Shown piece after piece: positions 49,732 through 63,798 of a stretch of 64,000 nucleotides of DNA (its first letter is position 1; the number at the start of each line of letters is the position of its first letter). The position numbers and the translations under genes were made by a program. The stretch comes from Galeopsis tetrahit (taxonomy: Eukaryota > Streptophyta > Magnoliopsida > Lamiales > Lamiaceae). The DNA is taken from assembly GCA_963675135.1 (NCBI GenBank), contig OY776124.1, positions 23,682,066-23,746,065 on the forward strand. Direction: 5' to 3'. The notes under the pieces were generated by a model that was not told the DNA's origin, did not search any database, and saw only the letters and a program-made list of their open reading frames with translations.

Positions 49732-52700
49732 TTTGGTATTTTAGAGGTTAAATGACACTATTATAGAAAACAACAACCCTAGAACCAATATGATTTGGTA
49801 ATGGTTAACTCTTTTGCAATTAGTGAAACTTTTCAAAAACAGAGAATGAGTGAATCGGAGAAAGTGCACTTCCACATTATAGTGGGATAAACTATAGATT
49901 TTTTTAGCACTAACGAATGTGATTTTCCGCAAAATAAAGAAAACATAAAGTTTTCTTGGTCACCAAGCAATCATACAAAACACTTCATCTTGGTAGTTTT
50001 GAGGTTAAATGGCACTATAAACGAGTTATAGAAAACAACAACCCTAGAACCAATGTGAATTGGTAATGATTAACTCTTTTGCAATTAGTGAAACTTTTCA
50101 AAAAGAGAGGATGAGTGAATCGGTGAAAGCGCACTTCCACATTATAGTGGGATAAACTAGAGTTTTTGAGCACTAACGAATGTGATTTTCCGCAAAATAA
50201 AGAAAACATAAAGTTTGCTTGGTCACCAAGCAATCCTACAAAACACTTCATTTTGGTATTTTAGAGGTTAAATGTCACTATTATAGAAAACAACAACCCT
50301 AGAACCAATGTGAATTGGTAATGGTTAACTCTTTTGCAATTAGTGAAACTTTTCAAAAAGAGAGGATGAGTGAATCGGAGAAAGTGCACGTTCACATTAT
50401 AGTGGGATAAACTATAGATTTTTATAGCACTAACGAATGTGATTTTCCGCAAAATAAAGAAAACATAAAGTTTTCTTGGTCACCAAGCAATCCTACAAAA
50501 CACTTCATTTTGGTATTTTAGAGGTTAAATGGCACTATAAACGAGTTATAGAGAACAACAACCCTGGAACCAATGTGAATTGGTAATGGTTAACTCTTTT
50601 GAAATTAGTGAAACTTTTCAAAAACAGAGAATGAGTGAATCGATGAAAGTGCACTTCCACATTATAGTGGGTTAAACTATAGAGTTTTTGAGCACTAGCG
50701 AATGTGATTTTCCGCAAAATAAAGAAAACATAAAGTTTGCTTGGTCACCAAGCAATCCTACAAAACACTTCATTTTGGTATTTTAGAGGTTAAATGACAC
50801 TATTATAGAAAACAACAACCCTAGAACAAATGTGAATTGGTAATTGTTAACTCTTTTGCAATTAGTGAAACTTTTCAAAAAGAGAGGATGAGTGAATCGG
50901 AGAAAGTGCACTTCCACATTATAGTGGGATAAAACTATAGAGTTTTTTAGCACTAACGAATGTGATTTTCCGCAAAATAAAGAAAACATAAAGTTTGCTT
51001 GGTCACCAAGCAATCCTACAAAACACTTCATTTTGGTATTTTAGAGGTTAAATGGCACTATTATAGAAAACAACAACCCTAGAACCAATGTGAATTGGTA
51101 ATGGTTAACTCTTTTGCAATTAGTGAAACTTTTCAAAAAGAGAGGATGAGTGAATCGGAGAAAGTGCACGTTCACATTATTGTGGGATAAACTATAGATT
51201 TTTTTAGCACTAACGAATGTGATTTTCCGCAAAATAAAGAAAACATAAAGTTTGCTTGGTCACCAAGCAATCCTACAAAACACTTCATTTAGGTATTTTA
51301 GAGGTTAAATGGCACTATAAACAAGTTATAGAAAACAACAACCCTAGAACCAATGTGAATTGGTAATGTTTAACTCTTTTGCAATTAGTGAAACTTTTTA
51401 AAAAGAGAGAATGTATGAATCGGAGAAAGTGCACTTCCACATTATAGTGGGATAAACTATAGAGTTTTTTAGCACTAACGAATGTGATTTTCCGCAAAAT
51501 AAAGAAACATAAAGTTTGCTTGGTCACCAAGCAATCCTACAAAACACTTCATTTTGGTATTTTAGAGGTTAAATGGCACTATAAACGAGTTATAAAAAAC
51601 AACAACCCTAGAACCAATGTGAATTGGTAATGGTTAACTCTTTTGAAATTAGTGAAACTTTTCAAAAACAGAGAATGAGTGAATCGATGAAAGTGCACTT
51701 CCACATTATAGTGGGTTAAACTATAGAGTTTTTGAGCACTAACGAATGCGATTTTCCGCAAAATAAAGAAAACATAAAGTTTGCTTGGTCACCAAGCAAT
51801 CCTACAAAACACTTCATTTTGGTATTTTAGAGGTTAAATGACACTATTATAGAAAACAACAACCCTAGAACCAATGTGAATTGGTAATTGTTAACTCTTT
51901 TGCAATTAGTGAAACTTTTCAAAAAGAGAGGATGAGTGAATCGGAGAAAGTGCACTTCCACATTATAGTGGGATAAAACTATAGAGTTTTTGAGCACTAA
52001 CGAATGTGATTTTCCGCAAAATAAAGAAAACATAAAGTTTGCTTGGTCACCAAGCAATCCTACAAAACACTTCATTTTGGTATTTTAGAGGTTAAATGGC
52101 ACTATTATAGAAAACAACAACCCTAGAACTAATGTGAATTGGTAATGGTTAACTCTTTTGCAATTAGTGAAACTTTTCAAAAAGAGAGGATGAGTGAATC
52201 GGAAAAAGTGCACGTTCACATTATAGTGGGATAAACTATAGAATTTTTTAGCACTAACGAATGTGATTTTCCGCAAAATAAAGAAAACATAAAGTTTGCT
52301 TGGTCACCAAGCAATCCTACAAAACACTTCATTTAGGTATTTTAGAGGTTAAATGGCTTTATAAACGAGTTATAGAAAACAACAACCCTAGAACCAATGT
52401 GAATTGGTAATGGTGAAATCTTTTGAAATTAGTGAAACTTTTCAAAAACAGAGAATGAGTGAATCGATGAAAGTGCACTTCCACATTATAGTGGGTTAAA
52501 CTATAGAGTTTTTGAGCACTAACGAATGTGATTTTCCGCAAAATAAAGAAAACATAAAGTTTGCTTGGTCACCAAGCAATCCTACAAAACACTTCATTTT
52601 GGTATTTTAGTGGTTAAATGGCACTATTATAGAAAACAACAACCCTAGAACCAATGTGAATTGGTAATTGTTAACTCTTTTGCAATTAGTGAAACTTTTC

Positions 52701-54156
52701 AAAATGAGAGGACGATTGAATCGGAGAAAGTGCACTTCCACATTATAGTGGGATAAAACTATAGAGTTTTTTAGCACTAACGAATGTGATTTTCCGCAAA
52801 AGAAAGAAAACATAAAGTTTGCTTGGTCACCAAGAAATCATACAAAACACTTCATCTTGGTAGTTTTGAGGTTAAATGGCACTATAAACGAGTTATAGAA
52901 AACAACAACCCTAGAACCAATGTGAATTGGTAATGGTTAACTCTTTTGTAGTTAGTGAAACTTTTCAAAAAGAGAGAATGTGTGAATCGGAGAAAGTGCA
53001 CTTCCACATTATAGTGGGATAAACTAGAGTTTTTGAGCACTAACGAATGTGATTTTCTGCAAAATAAAGAAAACATAAAGTTTGCTTGGTCACCAAGCAA
53101 TCCTACAAAACACTTCATTTTGGTATTTTAGAGGTTAAATGGCACTATTATAGAAAACAACAACCCTAGAACCAATGTGAATTGGTAATGGTTAACTCTT
53201 TTGCAATTAGTGAAACTTTTCAAAAAGAGAGGATGAGTGAATCGGAGAAAGTGCACGTTCACATTATAGTGGGATAAACTATAGATTTTTATAGCACTAA
53301 CGAATGTGATTTTCCGCAAAATAAAGAAAACATAAAGTTTTCTTGGTCACCAAGCAATCCTACAAAACACTTCATTTTGGTATTTTAGAGGTTAAATGGC
53401 ACTATAAACGAGTTATAGAGAACAACAACCCTAGAACCAATGTGAATTGGTAATGGTTAACTCTTTTGAAATTAGTGAAACTTTTCAAAAACAGAGAATG
53501 AGTGAATCGATGAAAGTGCACTTCCACATTATAGTGGGTTAAACTATAGAGTTTTTGAGCACTAGCGAATGTGATTTTCCGCAAAATAAAGAAAACATAA
53601 AGTTTGCTTGGTCACCAAGCAATCCTACAAAACACTTCATTTTGGTATTTTAGAGGTTAAATGACACTATTATAGAAAACAACAACCCTAGAACCAATGT
53701 GAATTGGTAATTGTTAACTCTTTTGCAATTAGTGAAACTTTTCAAAAAGAGAGGATGAGTGAATCGGAGAAAGTGCACTTCCACATTATAGTGGGATAAA
53801 ACTATAGAGTTTTTTAGCACTAACGAATGTGATTTTCCGCAAAATAAAGAAAACATAAAGTTTGCTTGGTCACCAAGCAATCCTACAAAACACTTCATTT
53901 TGGTATTTTAGAGGTTAAATGGCACTATTATAGAAAACAACAACCCTAGAACCAATGTGAATTGGTAATGGTTAACTCTTTTGCAATTAGTGAAACTTTT
54001 CACAAAAGAGAGGATGAGTGAATCGGAGAAAGTGCACGTTCACATTATAGTGGGATAAACTATAGATTTTTTTAGCACTAAAGAATGTGATTTTCCGCAA
54101 AATAAAGAAAACATAAAGTTTGCTTGGTCACCAAGCAATCCTACAAAACACTTCAT
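49732..54156 (-). repeat. 4,425-bp 17-monomer HOR, copy II
   Basis: Matches copy I unit for unit. Differences I noticed are few: CTGGAACC near 50569, AGAACAAATG near 50824, AATGTTTAAC near 51366, TTATAAAAAAC near 51590 and CGGAAAAAG near 52200. This implies high identity and a recent duplication. The lack of the extra A seen at 45640 shows that insertion arose in, or was copied into, copy I only. Confidence 0.92.
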
Positions 54157-55199
54157 TTTGGTATTTTAGAGGTTAAATGACACTATTATAGAAAACAACA
54201 ACCCTAGAACCAATATGATTTGGTAATGGTTAACTCTTTTGCAATTAGTGAAACTTTTCAAAAACAGAGAATGAGTGAATCGGAGAAAGTGCACTTCCAC
54301 ATTATAGTGGGATAAACTATAGATTTTTTTAGCACTAACGAATGTGATTTTCCGCAAAATAAAGAAAACATAAAGTTTTCTTGGTCACCAAGCAATCATA
54401 CAAAACACTTCATCTTGGTAGTTTTGAGGTTAAATGGCACTATAAACGAGTTATAGAAAACAACAACCCTAGAACCAATGTGAATTGGTAATGATTAACT
54501 CTTTTGCAATTAGTGAAACTTTTCAAAAAGAGAGGATGAGTGAATCGGTGAAAGCGCACTTCCACATTATAGTGGGATAAACTAGAGTTTTTGAGCACTA
54601 ACGAATGTGATTTTCCGCAAAATAAAGAAAACATAAAGTTTGCTTGGTCACCAAGCAATCCTACAAAACACTTCATTTTGGTATTTTAGAGGTTAAATGT
54701 CACTATTATAGAAAACAACAACCCTAGAACCAATGTGAATTGGTAATGGTTAACTCTTTTGCAATTAGTGAAACTTTTCAAAAAGAGAGGATGAGTGAAT
54801 CGGAGAAAGTGCACGTTCACATTATAGTGGGATAAACTATAGATTTTTATAGCACTAACGAATGTGATTTTCCGCAAAATAAAGAAAACATAAAGTTTTC
54901 TTGGTCACCAAGCAATCCTACAAAACACTTCATTTTGGTATTTTAGAGGTTAAATGGCACTATAAACGAGTTATAGAGAACAACAACCCTGGAACCAATG
55001 TGAATTGGTAATGGTTAACTCTTTTGCAATTAGTGAAACTTTTCAAAAAAGAGAGAATGTATGAATCGGAGAAAGTGCACTTCCACATTATAGTGGGATA
55101 AACTATAGAGTTTTTTAGCACTAACGAATGTGATTTTCCGCAAAATAAAGAAAACATAAAGTTTGCTTGGTCACCAAGCAATCCTACAAAACACTTCAT
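54157..55199 (-). repeat. Partial third 17-mer copy and tetramer-type end unit
   Basis: The first three monomers (ends 54413, 54676, 54933) still follow the 4,425-bp register. The fourth (54934-55199, 266 bp) switches to the tetramer type with ATGTATG. It has one T fewer than its 267-bp relatives, which opens a longer chance reading frame there. Confidence 0.85.
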
Positions 55200-56756
55200 T
55201 TTGGTATTTTAGAGGTTAAATGGCACTATTATAGAAAACAACAACCCTAGAACCAATATGATTTGGTAATGGTTAACTCTTTTGCAATTAGTGAAACTTT
55301 TCAAAAACAGAGAATGAGTGAATCGGAGAAAGTGCACTTCCACATTATAGTGGGATAAACTACAGATTTTTTTAGCACTAACGAATGTGATTTTCCGCAA
55401 AATAAAGAAAACATAAAGTTTTCTTGGTCACCAAGCAATCATACAAAACACTTCATCTTGGTAGTTTTGAGGTTAAATGGCACTATAAACGAGTTATAGA
55501 AAACAACAACCCTAGAACCAATGTGAATTGGTAATGATTAACTCTTTTGCAATTAGTGAAACTTTTCAAAAAGAGAGGATGAGTGAATCGGTGAAAGCGC
55601 ACTTCCACATTATAGTGGGATAAACTAGAGTTTTTGAGCACTAACGAATGTGATTTTCCGCAAAATAAAGAAAACATAAAGTTTGCTTGGTCACCAAGCA
55701 ATCCTACAAAACACTTCATTTTGGTATTTTAGAGGTTAAATGTCACTATTATAGAAAACAACAACCCTAGAACCAATGTGAATTGGTAATGGTTAACTCT
55801 TTTGCAATTAGTGAAACTTTTCAAAAAGAGAGAATGAGTGAATCGGAGAAAGTGCACGTTCACATTATAGTGGGATAAACTATAGATTTTTATAGCACTA
55901 ACGAATGTGATTTTCCGCAAAATAAAGAAAACATAAAGTTTTCTTGGTCACCAAGCAATCCTACAAAACACTTCATTTTGGTATTTTAGAGGTTAAATGG
56001 CACTATTATAGAAAACAACAACCCTAGAACTAATGTGAATTGGTAATGGTTAACTCTTTTGCAATTAGTGAAACTTTTCAAAAAGAGAGGATGAGTGAAT
56101 CGGAGAAAGTGCACGTTCACATTATAGTGGGATAAACTATAGAATTTTTTAGCACTAACGAATGTGATTTTCCGCAAAATAAAGAAAACATAAAGTTTGC
56201 TTGGTCACCAAGCAATCCTACAAAACACTTCATTTAGGTATTTTAGAGGTTAAATGGCTTTATAAACGAGTTATAGAAAACAACAACCCTAGAACCAATG
56301 TGAATTGGTAATGGTGAAATCTTTTGAAATTAGTGAAACTTTTCAAAAACAGAGAATGAGTGAATCGATGAAAGTGCACTTCCACATTATAGTGGGTTAA
56401 ACTATAGAGTTTTTGAGCACTAACGAATGTGATTTTCCGCAAAATAAAGAAAACATAAAGTTTGCTTGGTCACCAAGCAATCCTACAAAACACTTCATTT
56501 TGGTATTTTAGTGGTTAAATGGCACTATTATAGAAAACAACAACCCTAGAACCAATGTGAATTGGTAATTGTTAACTCTTTAGCAATTAGTGAAACTTTT
56601 CAAAATGAGAGGACGATTGAATCGGAGAAAGTGCACTTCCACATTATAGTGGGATAAAACTATAGAGTTTTTTAGCACTAACGAATGTGATTTTCCGCAA
56701 AAGAAAGAAAACATAAAGTTTGCTTGGTCACCAAGCAATCCTACAAAACACTTCAT
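55200..56756 (-). repeat. 1,557-bp hexamer, copy I
   Basis: Monomer lengths 257, 263, 257, 257, 265, 258. The first unit has AACTACAGATT (private T-to-C change near 55363), which recurs at +1,557 bp. Two short units stand side by side (ends 55976 and 56233), a register break not seen in the tetramer series. Confidence 0.92.
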
Positions 56757-58313
56757 TTTGGTATTTTAGAGGTTAAATGGCACTATTATAGAAAACAACA
56801 ACCCTAGAACCAATATGATTTGGTAATGGTTAACTCTTTTGCAATTAGTGAAACTTTTCAAAAACAGAGAATGAGTGAATCGGAGAAAGTGCACTTCCAC
56901 ATTATAGTGGGATAAACTACAGATTTTTTTAGCACTAACGAATGTGATTTTCCGCAAAATAAAGAAAACATAAAGTTTTCTTGGTCACCAAGCAATCATA
57001 CAAAACACTTCATCTTGGTAGTTTTGAGGTTAAATGGCACTATAAACGAGTTATAGAAAACAACAACCCTAGAACCAATGTGAATTGGTAATGATTAACT
57101 CTTTTGCAATTAGTGAAACTTTTCAAAAAGAGAGGATGAGTGAATCGGTGAAAGCGCACTTCCACATTATAGTGGGATAAACTAGAGTTTTTGAGCACTA
57201 ACGAATGTGATTTTCCGCAAAATAAAGAAAACATAAAGTTTGCTTGGTCACCAAGCAATCCTACAAAACACTTCATTTTGGTATTTTAGAGGTTAAATGT
57301 CACTATTATAGAAAACAACAACCCTAGAACCAATGTGAATTGGTAATGGTTAACTCTTTTGCAATTAGTGAAACTTTTCAAAAAGAGAGAATGAGTGAAT
57401 CGGAGAAAGTGCACGTTCACATTATAGTGGGATAAACTATAGATTTTTATAGCACTAACGAATGTGATTTTCCGCAAAATAAAGAAAACATAAAGTTTTC
57501 TTGGTCACCAAGCAATCCTACAAAACACTTCATTTTGGTATTTTAGAGGTTAAATGGCACTATTATAGAAAACAACAACCCTAGAACTAATGTGAATTGG
57601 TAATGGTTAACTCTTTTGCAATTAGTGAAACTTTTCAAAAAGAGAGGATGAGTGAATCGGAGAAAGTGCACGTTCACATTATAGTGGGATAAACTATAGA
57701 ATTTTTTAGCACTAACGAATGTGATTTTCCGCAAAATAAAGAAAACATAAAGTTTGCTTGGTCACCAAGCAATCCTACAAAACACTTCATTTAGGTATTT
57801 TAGAGGTTAAATGGCTTTATAAACGAGTTATAGAAAACAACAACCCTAGAACCAATGTGAATTGGTAATGGTGAAATCTTTTGAAATTAGTGAAACTTTT
57901 CAAAAACAGAGAATGAGTGAATCGATGAAAGTGCACTTCCACATTATAGTGGGTTAAACTATAGAGTTTTTGAGCACTAACGAATGTGATTTTCCGCAAA
58001 ATAAAGAAAACATAAAGTTTGCTTGGTCACCAAGCAATCCTACAAAACACTTCATTTTGGTATTTTAGTGGTTAAATGGCACTATTATAGAAAACAACAA
58101 CCCTAGAACCAATGTGAATTGGTAATTGTTAACTCTTTAGCAATTAGTGAAACTTTTCAAAATGAGAGGACGATTGAATCGGAGAAAGTGCACTTCCACA
58201 TTATAGTGGGATAAAACTATAGAGTTTTTTAGCACTAACGAATGTGATTTTCCGCAAAAGAAAGAAAACATAAAGTTTGCTTGGTCACCAAGCAATCCTA
58301 CAAAACACTTCAT
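56757..58313 (-). repeat. 1,557-bp hexamer, copy II
   Basis: Same six lengths and markers as copy I, including AACTACAGATT near 56920. Its last three monomers (57534-58313) are also the first three units of the following 1,568-bp hexamer, so the two HOR series overlap by three monomers. Confidence 0.92.
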
Positions 58314-59101
58314 TTTGGTATTTTAGAGGTTAAATGGCACTATAAACGAGTTATAGAAAACAACAACCCTAGAACCAATGTGAATTGGTAATGGTTAACT
58401 CTTTTGCAATTAGTGAAACTTTTCAAAAAGAGAGAATGTATGAATCGGAGAAAGTGCACTTCCACATTATAGTGGGATAAACTATAGAGTTTTTTAGCAC
58501 TAACGAATGTGATTTTCCGCAAAATAAAGAAAACATAAAGTTTGCTTGGTCACCAAGCAATCCTACAAAACACTTCATTTTGGTATTTTAGAGGTTAAAT
58601 GGCACTATAAACGAGTTATATAAAACAACAACCCTAGAACCAATGTGAATTGGTAATGGTTAACTCTTTTGAAATTAGTGAAACTTTTCAAAAACAGAGA
58701 ATGAGTGAATCGATGAAAGTGCACTTCCACATTATAGTGGGTTAAACTATAGAGTTTTTGAGCACTAACGAATGCGATTTTCCGCAAAATAAAGAAAACA
58801 TAAAGTTTGCTTGGTCACCAAGCAATCCTACAAAACACTTCATTTTGGTATTTTAGAGGTTAAATGACACTATTATAGAAAACAACAACCCTAGAACCAA
58901 TGTGAATTGGTAATTGTTAACTCTTTTGCAATTAGTGAAACTTTTCAAAAAGAGAGGATGAGTGAATCGGAGAAAGTGCACTTCCACATTATAGTGGGAT
59001 AAAACTATAGAGTTTTTGAGCACTAACGAATGTGATTTTCCGCAAAATAAAGAAAACATAAAGTTTGCTTGGTCACCAAGCAATCCTACAAAACACTTCA
59101 T
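57534..59101 (-). repeat. 1,568-bp hexamer, copy I
   Basis: Monomers of 257, 265, 258, 265, 265 and 258 bp. Markers in order: AGAATTTTTTAGC, GGTGAAATC, GAGGACGATTG, GAATGTATG, TATATAAAAC, then the GGTAATTGTTAAC unit. It shares its first three monomers with the 1,557-bp series. Confidence 0.92.
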
Positions 59102-60669
59102 TTTGGTATTTTAGAGGTTAAATGGCACTATTATAGAAAACAACAACCCTAGAACTAATGTGAATTGGTAATGGTTAACTCTTTTGCAATTAGTGAAACT
59201 TTTCAAAAAGAGAGGATGAGTGAATCGGAGAAAGTGCACGTTCACATTATAGTGGGATAAACTATAGAATTTTTTAGCACTAACGAATGTGATTTTCCGC
59301 AAAATAAAGAAAACATAAAGTTTGCTTGGTCACCAAGCAATCCTACAAAACACTTCATTTAGGTATTTTAGAGGTTAAATGGCTTTATAAACGAGTTATA
59401 GAAAACAACAACCCTAGAACCAATGTGAATTGGTAATGGTGAAATCTTTTGAAATTAGTGAAACTTTTCAAAAACAGAGAATGAGTGAATCGATGAAAGT
59501 GCACTTCCACATTATAGTGGGTTAAACTATAGAGTTTTTGAGCACTAACGAATGTGATTTTCCGCAAAATAAAGAAAACATAAAGTTTGCTTGGTCACCA
59601 AGCAATCCTACAAAACACTTCATTTTGGTATTTTAGTGGTTAAATGGCACTATTATAGAAAACAACAACCCTAGAACCAATGTGAATTGGTAATTGTTAA
59701 CTCTTTAGCAATTAGTGAAACTTTTCAAAATGAGAGGACGATTGAATCGGAGAAAGTGCACTTCCACATTATAGTGGGATAAAACTATAGAGTTTTTTAG
59801 CACTAACGAATGTGATTTTCCGCAAAAGAAAGAAAACATAAAGTTTGCTTGGTCACCAAGCAATCCTACAAAACACTTCATTTTGGTATTTTAGAGGTTA
59901 AATGGCACTATAAACGAGTTATAGAAAACAACAACCCTAGAACCAATGTGAATTGGTAATGGTTAACTCTTTTGCAATTAGTGAAACTTTTCAAAAAGAG
60001 AGAATGTATGAATCGGAGAAAGTGCACTTCCACATTATAGTGGGATAAACTATAGAGTTTTTTAGCACTAACGAATGTGATTTTCCGCAAAATAAAGAAA
60101 ACATAAAGTTTGCTTGGTCACCAAGCAATCCTACAAAACACTTCATTTTGGTATTTTAGAGGTTAAATGGCACTATAAACGAGTTATATAAAACAACAAC
60201 CCTAGAACCAATGTGAATTGGTAATGGTTAACTCTTTTGAAATTAGTGAAACTTTTCAAAAACAGAGAATGAGTGAATCGATGAAAGTGCACTTCCACAT
60301 TATAGTGGGTTAAACTATAGAGTTTTTGAGCACTAACGAATGCGATTTTCCGCAAAATAAAGAAAACATAAAGTTTGCTTGGTCACCAAGCAATCCTACA
60401 AAACACTTCATTTTGGTATTTTAGAGGTTAAATGACACTATTATAGAAAACAACAACCCTAGAACCAATGTGAATTGGTAATTGTTAACTCTTTTGCAAT
60501 TAGTGAAACTTTTCAAAAAGAGAGGATGAGTGAATCGGAGAAAGTGCACTTCCACATTATAGTGGGATAAAACTATAGAGTTTTTGAGCACTAACGAATG
60601 TGATTTTCCGCAAAATAAAGAAAACATAAAGTTTGCTTGGTCACCAAGCAATCCTACAAAACACTTCAT
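59102..60669 (-). repeat. 1,568-bp hexamer, copy II
   Basis: Same six units at exactly +1,568 bp. I noticed no difference from copies I and III in the parts compared. Confidence 0.92.
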
Positions 60670-62237
60670 TTTGGTATTTTAGAGGTTAAATGGCACTATT
60701 ATAGAAAACAACAACCCTAGAACTAATGTGAATTGGTAATGGTTAACTCTTTTGCAATTAGTGAAACTTTTCAAAAAGAGAGGATGAGTGAATCGGAGAA
60801 AGTGCACGTTCACATTATAGTGGGATAAACTATAGAATTTTTTAGCACTAACGAATGTGATTTTCCGCAAAATAAAGAAAACATAAAGTTTGCTTGGTCA
60901 CCAAGCAATCCTACAAAACACTTCATTTAGGTATTTTAGAGGTTAAATGGCTTTATAAACGAGTTATAGAAAACAACAACCCTAGAACCAATGTGAATTG
61001 GTAATGGTGAAATCTTTTGAAATTAGTGAAACTTTTCAAAAACAGAGAATGAGTGAATCGATGAAAGTGCACTTCCACATTATAGTGGGTTAAACTATAG
61101 AGTTTTTGAGCACTAACGAATGTGATTTTCCGCAAAATAAAGAAAACATAAAGTTTGCTTGGTCACCAAGCAATCCTACAAAACACTTCATTTTGGTATT
61201 TTAGTGGTTAAATGGCACTATTATAGAAAACAACAACCCTAGAACCAATGTGAATTGGTAATTGTTAACTCTTTAGCAATTAGTGAAACTTTTCAAAATG
61301 AGAGGACGATTGAATCGGAGAAAGTGCACTTCCACATTATAGTGGGATAAAACTATAGAGTTTTTTAGCACTAACGAATGTGATTTTCCGCAAAAGAAAG
61401 AAAACATAAAGTTTGCTTGGTCACCAAGCAATCCTACAAAACACTTCATTTTGGTATTTTAGAGGTTAAATGGCACTATAAACGAGTTATAGAAAACAAC
61501 AACCCTAGAACCAATGTGAATTGGTAATGGTTAACTCTTTTGCAATTAGTGAAACTTTTCAAAAAGAGAGAATGTATGAATCGGAGAAAGTGCACTTCCA
61601 CATTATAGTGGGATAAACTATAGAGTTTTTTAGCACTAACGAATGTGATTTTCCGCAAAATAAAGAAAACATAAAGTTTGCTTGGTCACCAAGCAATCCT
61701 ACAAAACACTTCATTTTGGTATTTTAGAGGTTAAATGGCACTATAAACGAGTTATATAAAACAACAACCCTAGAACCAATGTGAATTGGTAATGGTTAAC
61801 TCTTTTGAAATTAGTGAAACTTTTCAAAAACAGAGAATGAGTGAATCGATGAAAGTGCACTTCCACATTATAGTGGGTTAAACTATAGAGTTTTTGAGCA
61901 CTAACGAATGCGATTTTCCGCAAAATAAAGAAAACATAAAGTTTGCTTGGTCACCAAGCAATCCTACAAAACACTTCATTTTGGTATTTTAGAGGTTAAA
62001 TGACACTATTATAGAAAACAACAACCCTAGAACCAATGTGAATTGGTAATTGTTAACTCTTTTGCAATTAGTGAAACTTTTCAAAAAGAGAGGATGAGTG
62101 AATCGGAGAAAGTGCACTTCCACATTATAGTGGGATAAAACTATAGAGTTTTTGAGCACTAACGAATGTGATTTTCCGCAAAATAAAGAAAACATAAAGT
62201 TTGCTTGGTCACCAAGCAATCCTACAAAACACTTCAT
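60670..62237 (-). repeat. 1,568-bp hexamer, copy III
   Basis: Third direct copy, ending at 62237. What follows (62238 on) resembles what follows the expanded hexamer block after 44003, at an offset of 18,234 bp. Confidence 0.92.
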
Positions 62238-63798
62238 TTTGGTATTTTAGAGGTTAAATGGCACTATTATAGAAAACAACAACCCTAGAACCAATGTGAA
62301 TTGGTAATGGTTAACTCTTTTGCAATTAGTGAAACTTTTCACAAAAGAGAGGATGAGTGAATCGGAGAAAGTGCACGTTCACATTATAGTGGGATAAACT
62401 ATAGATTTTTTTAGCACTAACGAATGTGATTTTCCGCAAAATAAAGAAAACATAAAGTTTGCTTGGTCACCAAGCAATCCTACAAAACACTTCATTTTGG
62501 TATTTTAGAGGTTAAATGACACTATTATAGAAAACAACAACCCTAGAACCAATATGATTTGGTAATGGTTAACTCTTTTGCAATTAGTGAAACTTTTCAA
62601 AAACAGAGAATGAGTGAATCGGAGAAAGTGCACTTCCACATTATAGTGGGATAAACTATAGATTTTTTTAGCACTAACGAATGTGATTTTCCGCAAAATA
62701 AAGAAAACATAAAGTTTTCTTGGTCACCAAGCAATCATACAAAACACTTCATTTTGGTATTTTAGAGGTTAAATGACACTATTATAGAAAACAACAACCC
62801 TAGAACCAATATGATTTGGTAATGGTTAACTCTTTTGCAATTAGTGAAACTTTTCAAAAACAGAGAATGAGTGAATCGGAGAAAGTGCACTTCCACATTA
62901 TAGTGGGATAAAACTATAGAGTTTTTGAGCACTAACGAATGTGATTTTCCGCAAAATAAAGAAAACATAAAGTTTTCTTGGTCACCAAGCAATCCTACAA
63001 AACACTTCATTTTGGTATTTTAGAGGTTAAATGGCACTATAAACGAGTTATAGAGAACAACAACCCTGGAACCAATGTGAATTGGTAATGGTTAACTCTT
63101 TTGCAATTAGTGAAACTTTTCAAAAAAGAGAGAATGTATGAATCGGAGAAAGTGCACTTCCACATTATAGTGGGATAAACTATAGAGTTTTTTTAGCACT
63201 AACGAATGTGATTTTCCGCAAAATAAAGAAAACATAAAGTTTGCTTGGTCACCAAGCAATCCTACAAAACACTTCATTTTGGTATTTTAGAGGTTAAATG
63301 GCACTATTATAGAAAACAACAACCCTAGAACCAATATGATTTGGTAATGGTTAACTCTTTTGCAATTAGTGAAACTTTTCAAAAACAGAGAATGAGTGAA
63401 TCGGAGAAAGTGCACTTCCACATTATAGTGGGATAAACTATAGATTTTTTTAGCACTAACGAATGTGATTTTCCGCAAAATAAAGAAAACATAAAGTTTT
63501 CTTGGTCACCAAGCAATCATACAAAACACTTCATCTTGGTAGTTTTGAGGTTAAATGGCACTATAAACGAGTTATAGAAAACAACAACCCTAGAACCAAT
63601 GTGAATTGGTAAATGATTAACTCTTTTGCAATTAGTGAAACTTTTCAAAAAGAGAGGATGAGTGAATCGGTGAAAGCGCACTTCCACATTATAGTGGGAT
63701 AAACTAGAGTTTTTGAGCACTAACGAATGTGATTTTCCGCAAAATAAAGAAAACATAAAGTTTGCTTGGTCACCAAGCAATCCTACAAAACACTTCAT
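62238..63798 (-). repeat. Six-monomer block related to 44004-45826
   Basis: Lengths 258, 257, 258, 267, 257, 264. The first two match 44004-44518 at +18,234 bp, and the last three match 45039-45826 at +17,972 bp. Two units of the older copy (ends 44781 and 45038) are replaced here by one hybrid (62753-63010). The extra A in GGTAAATGATT near 63612 is shared only with the unit at 45640. Confidence 0.89.
62753..63010 (-). repeat. Hybrid short monomer replacing two units
   Basis: The start side (high coordinate) has TTTTCTTGG with CAATCCTAC, as in the 257-bp unit ending at 45038. The middle has the GATAAAACTATAGAG of 258-bp units. The low-coordinate side has the AATATGATTTGG and AATGACACT of the unit ending at 44518. 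At least two joins are therefore needed. Confidence 0.83.
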
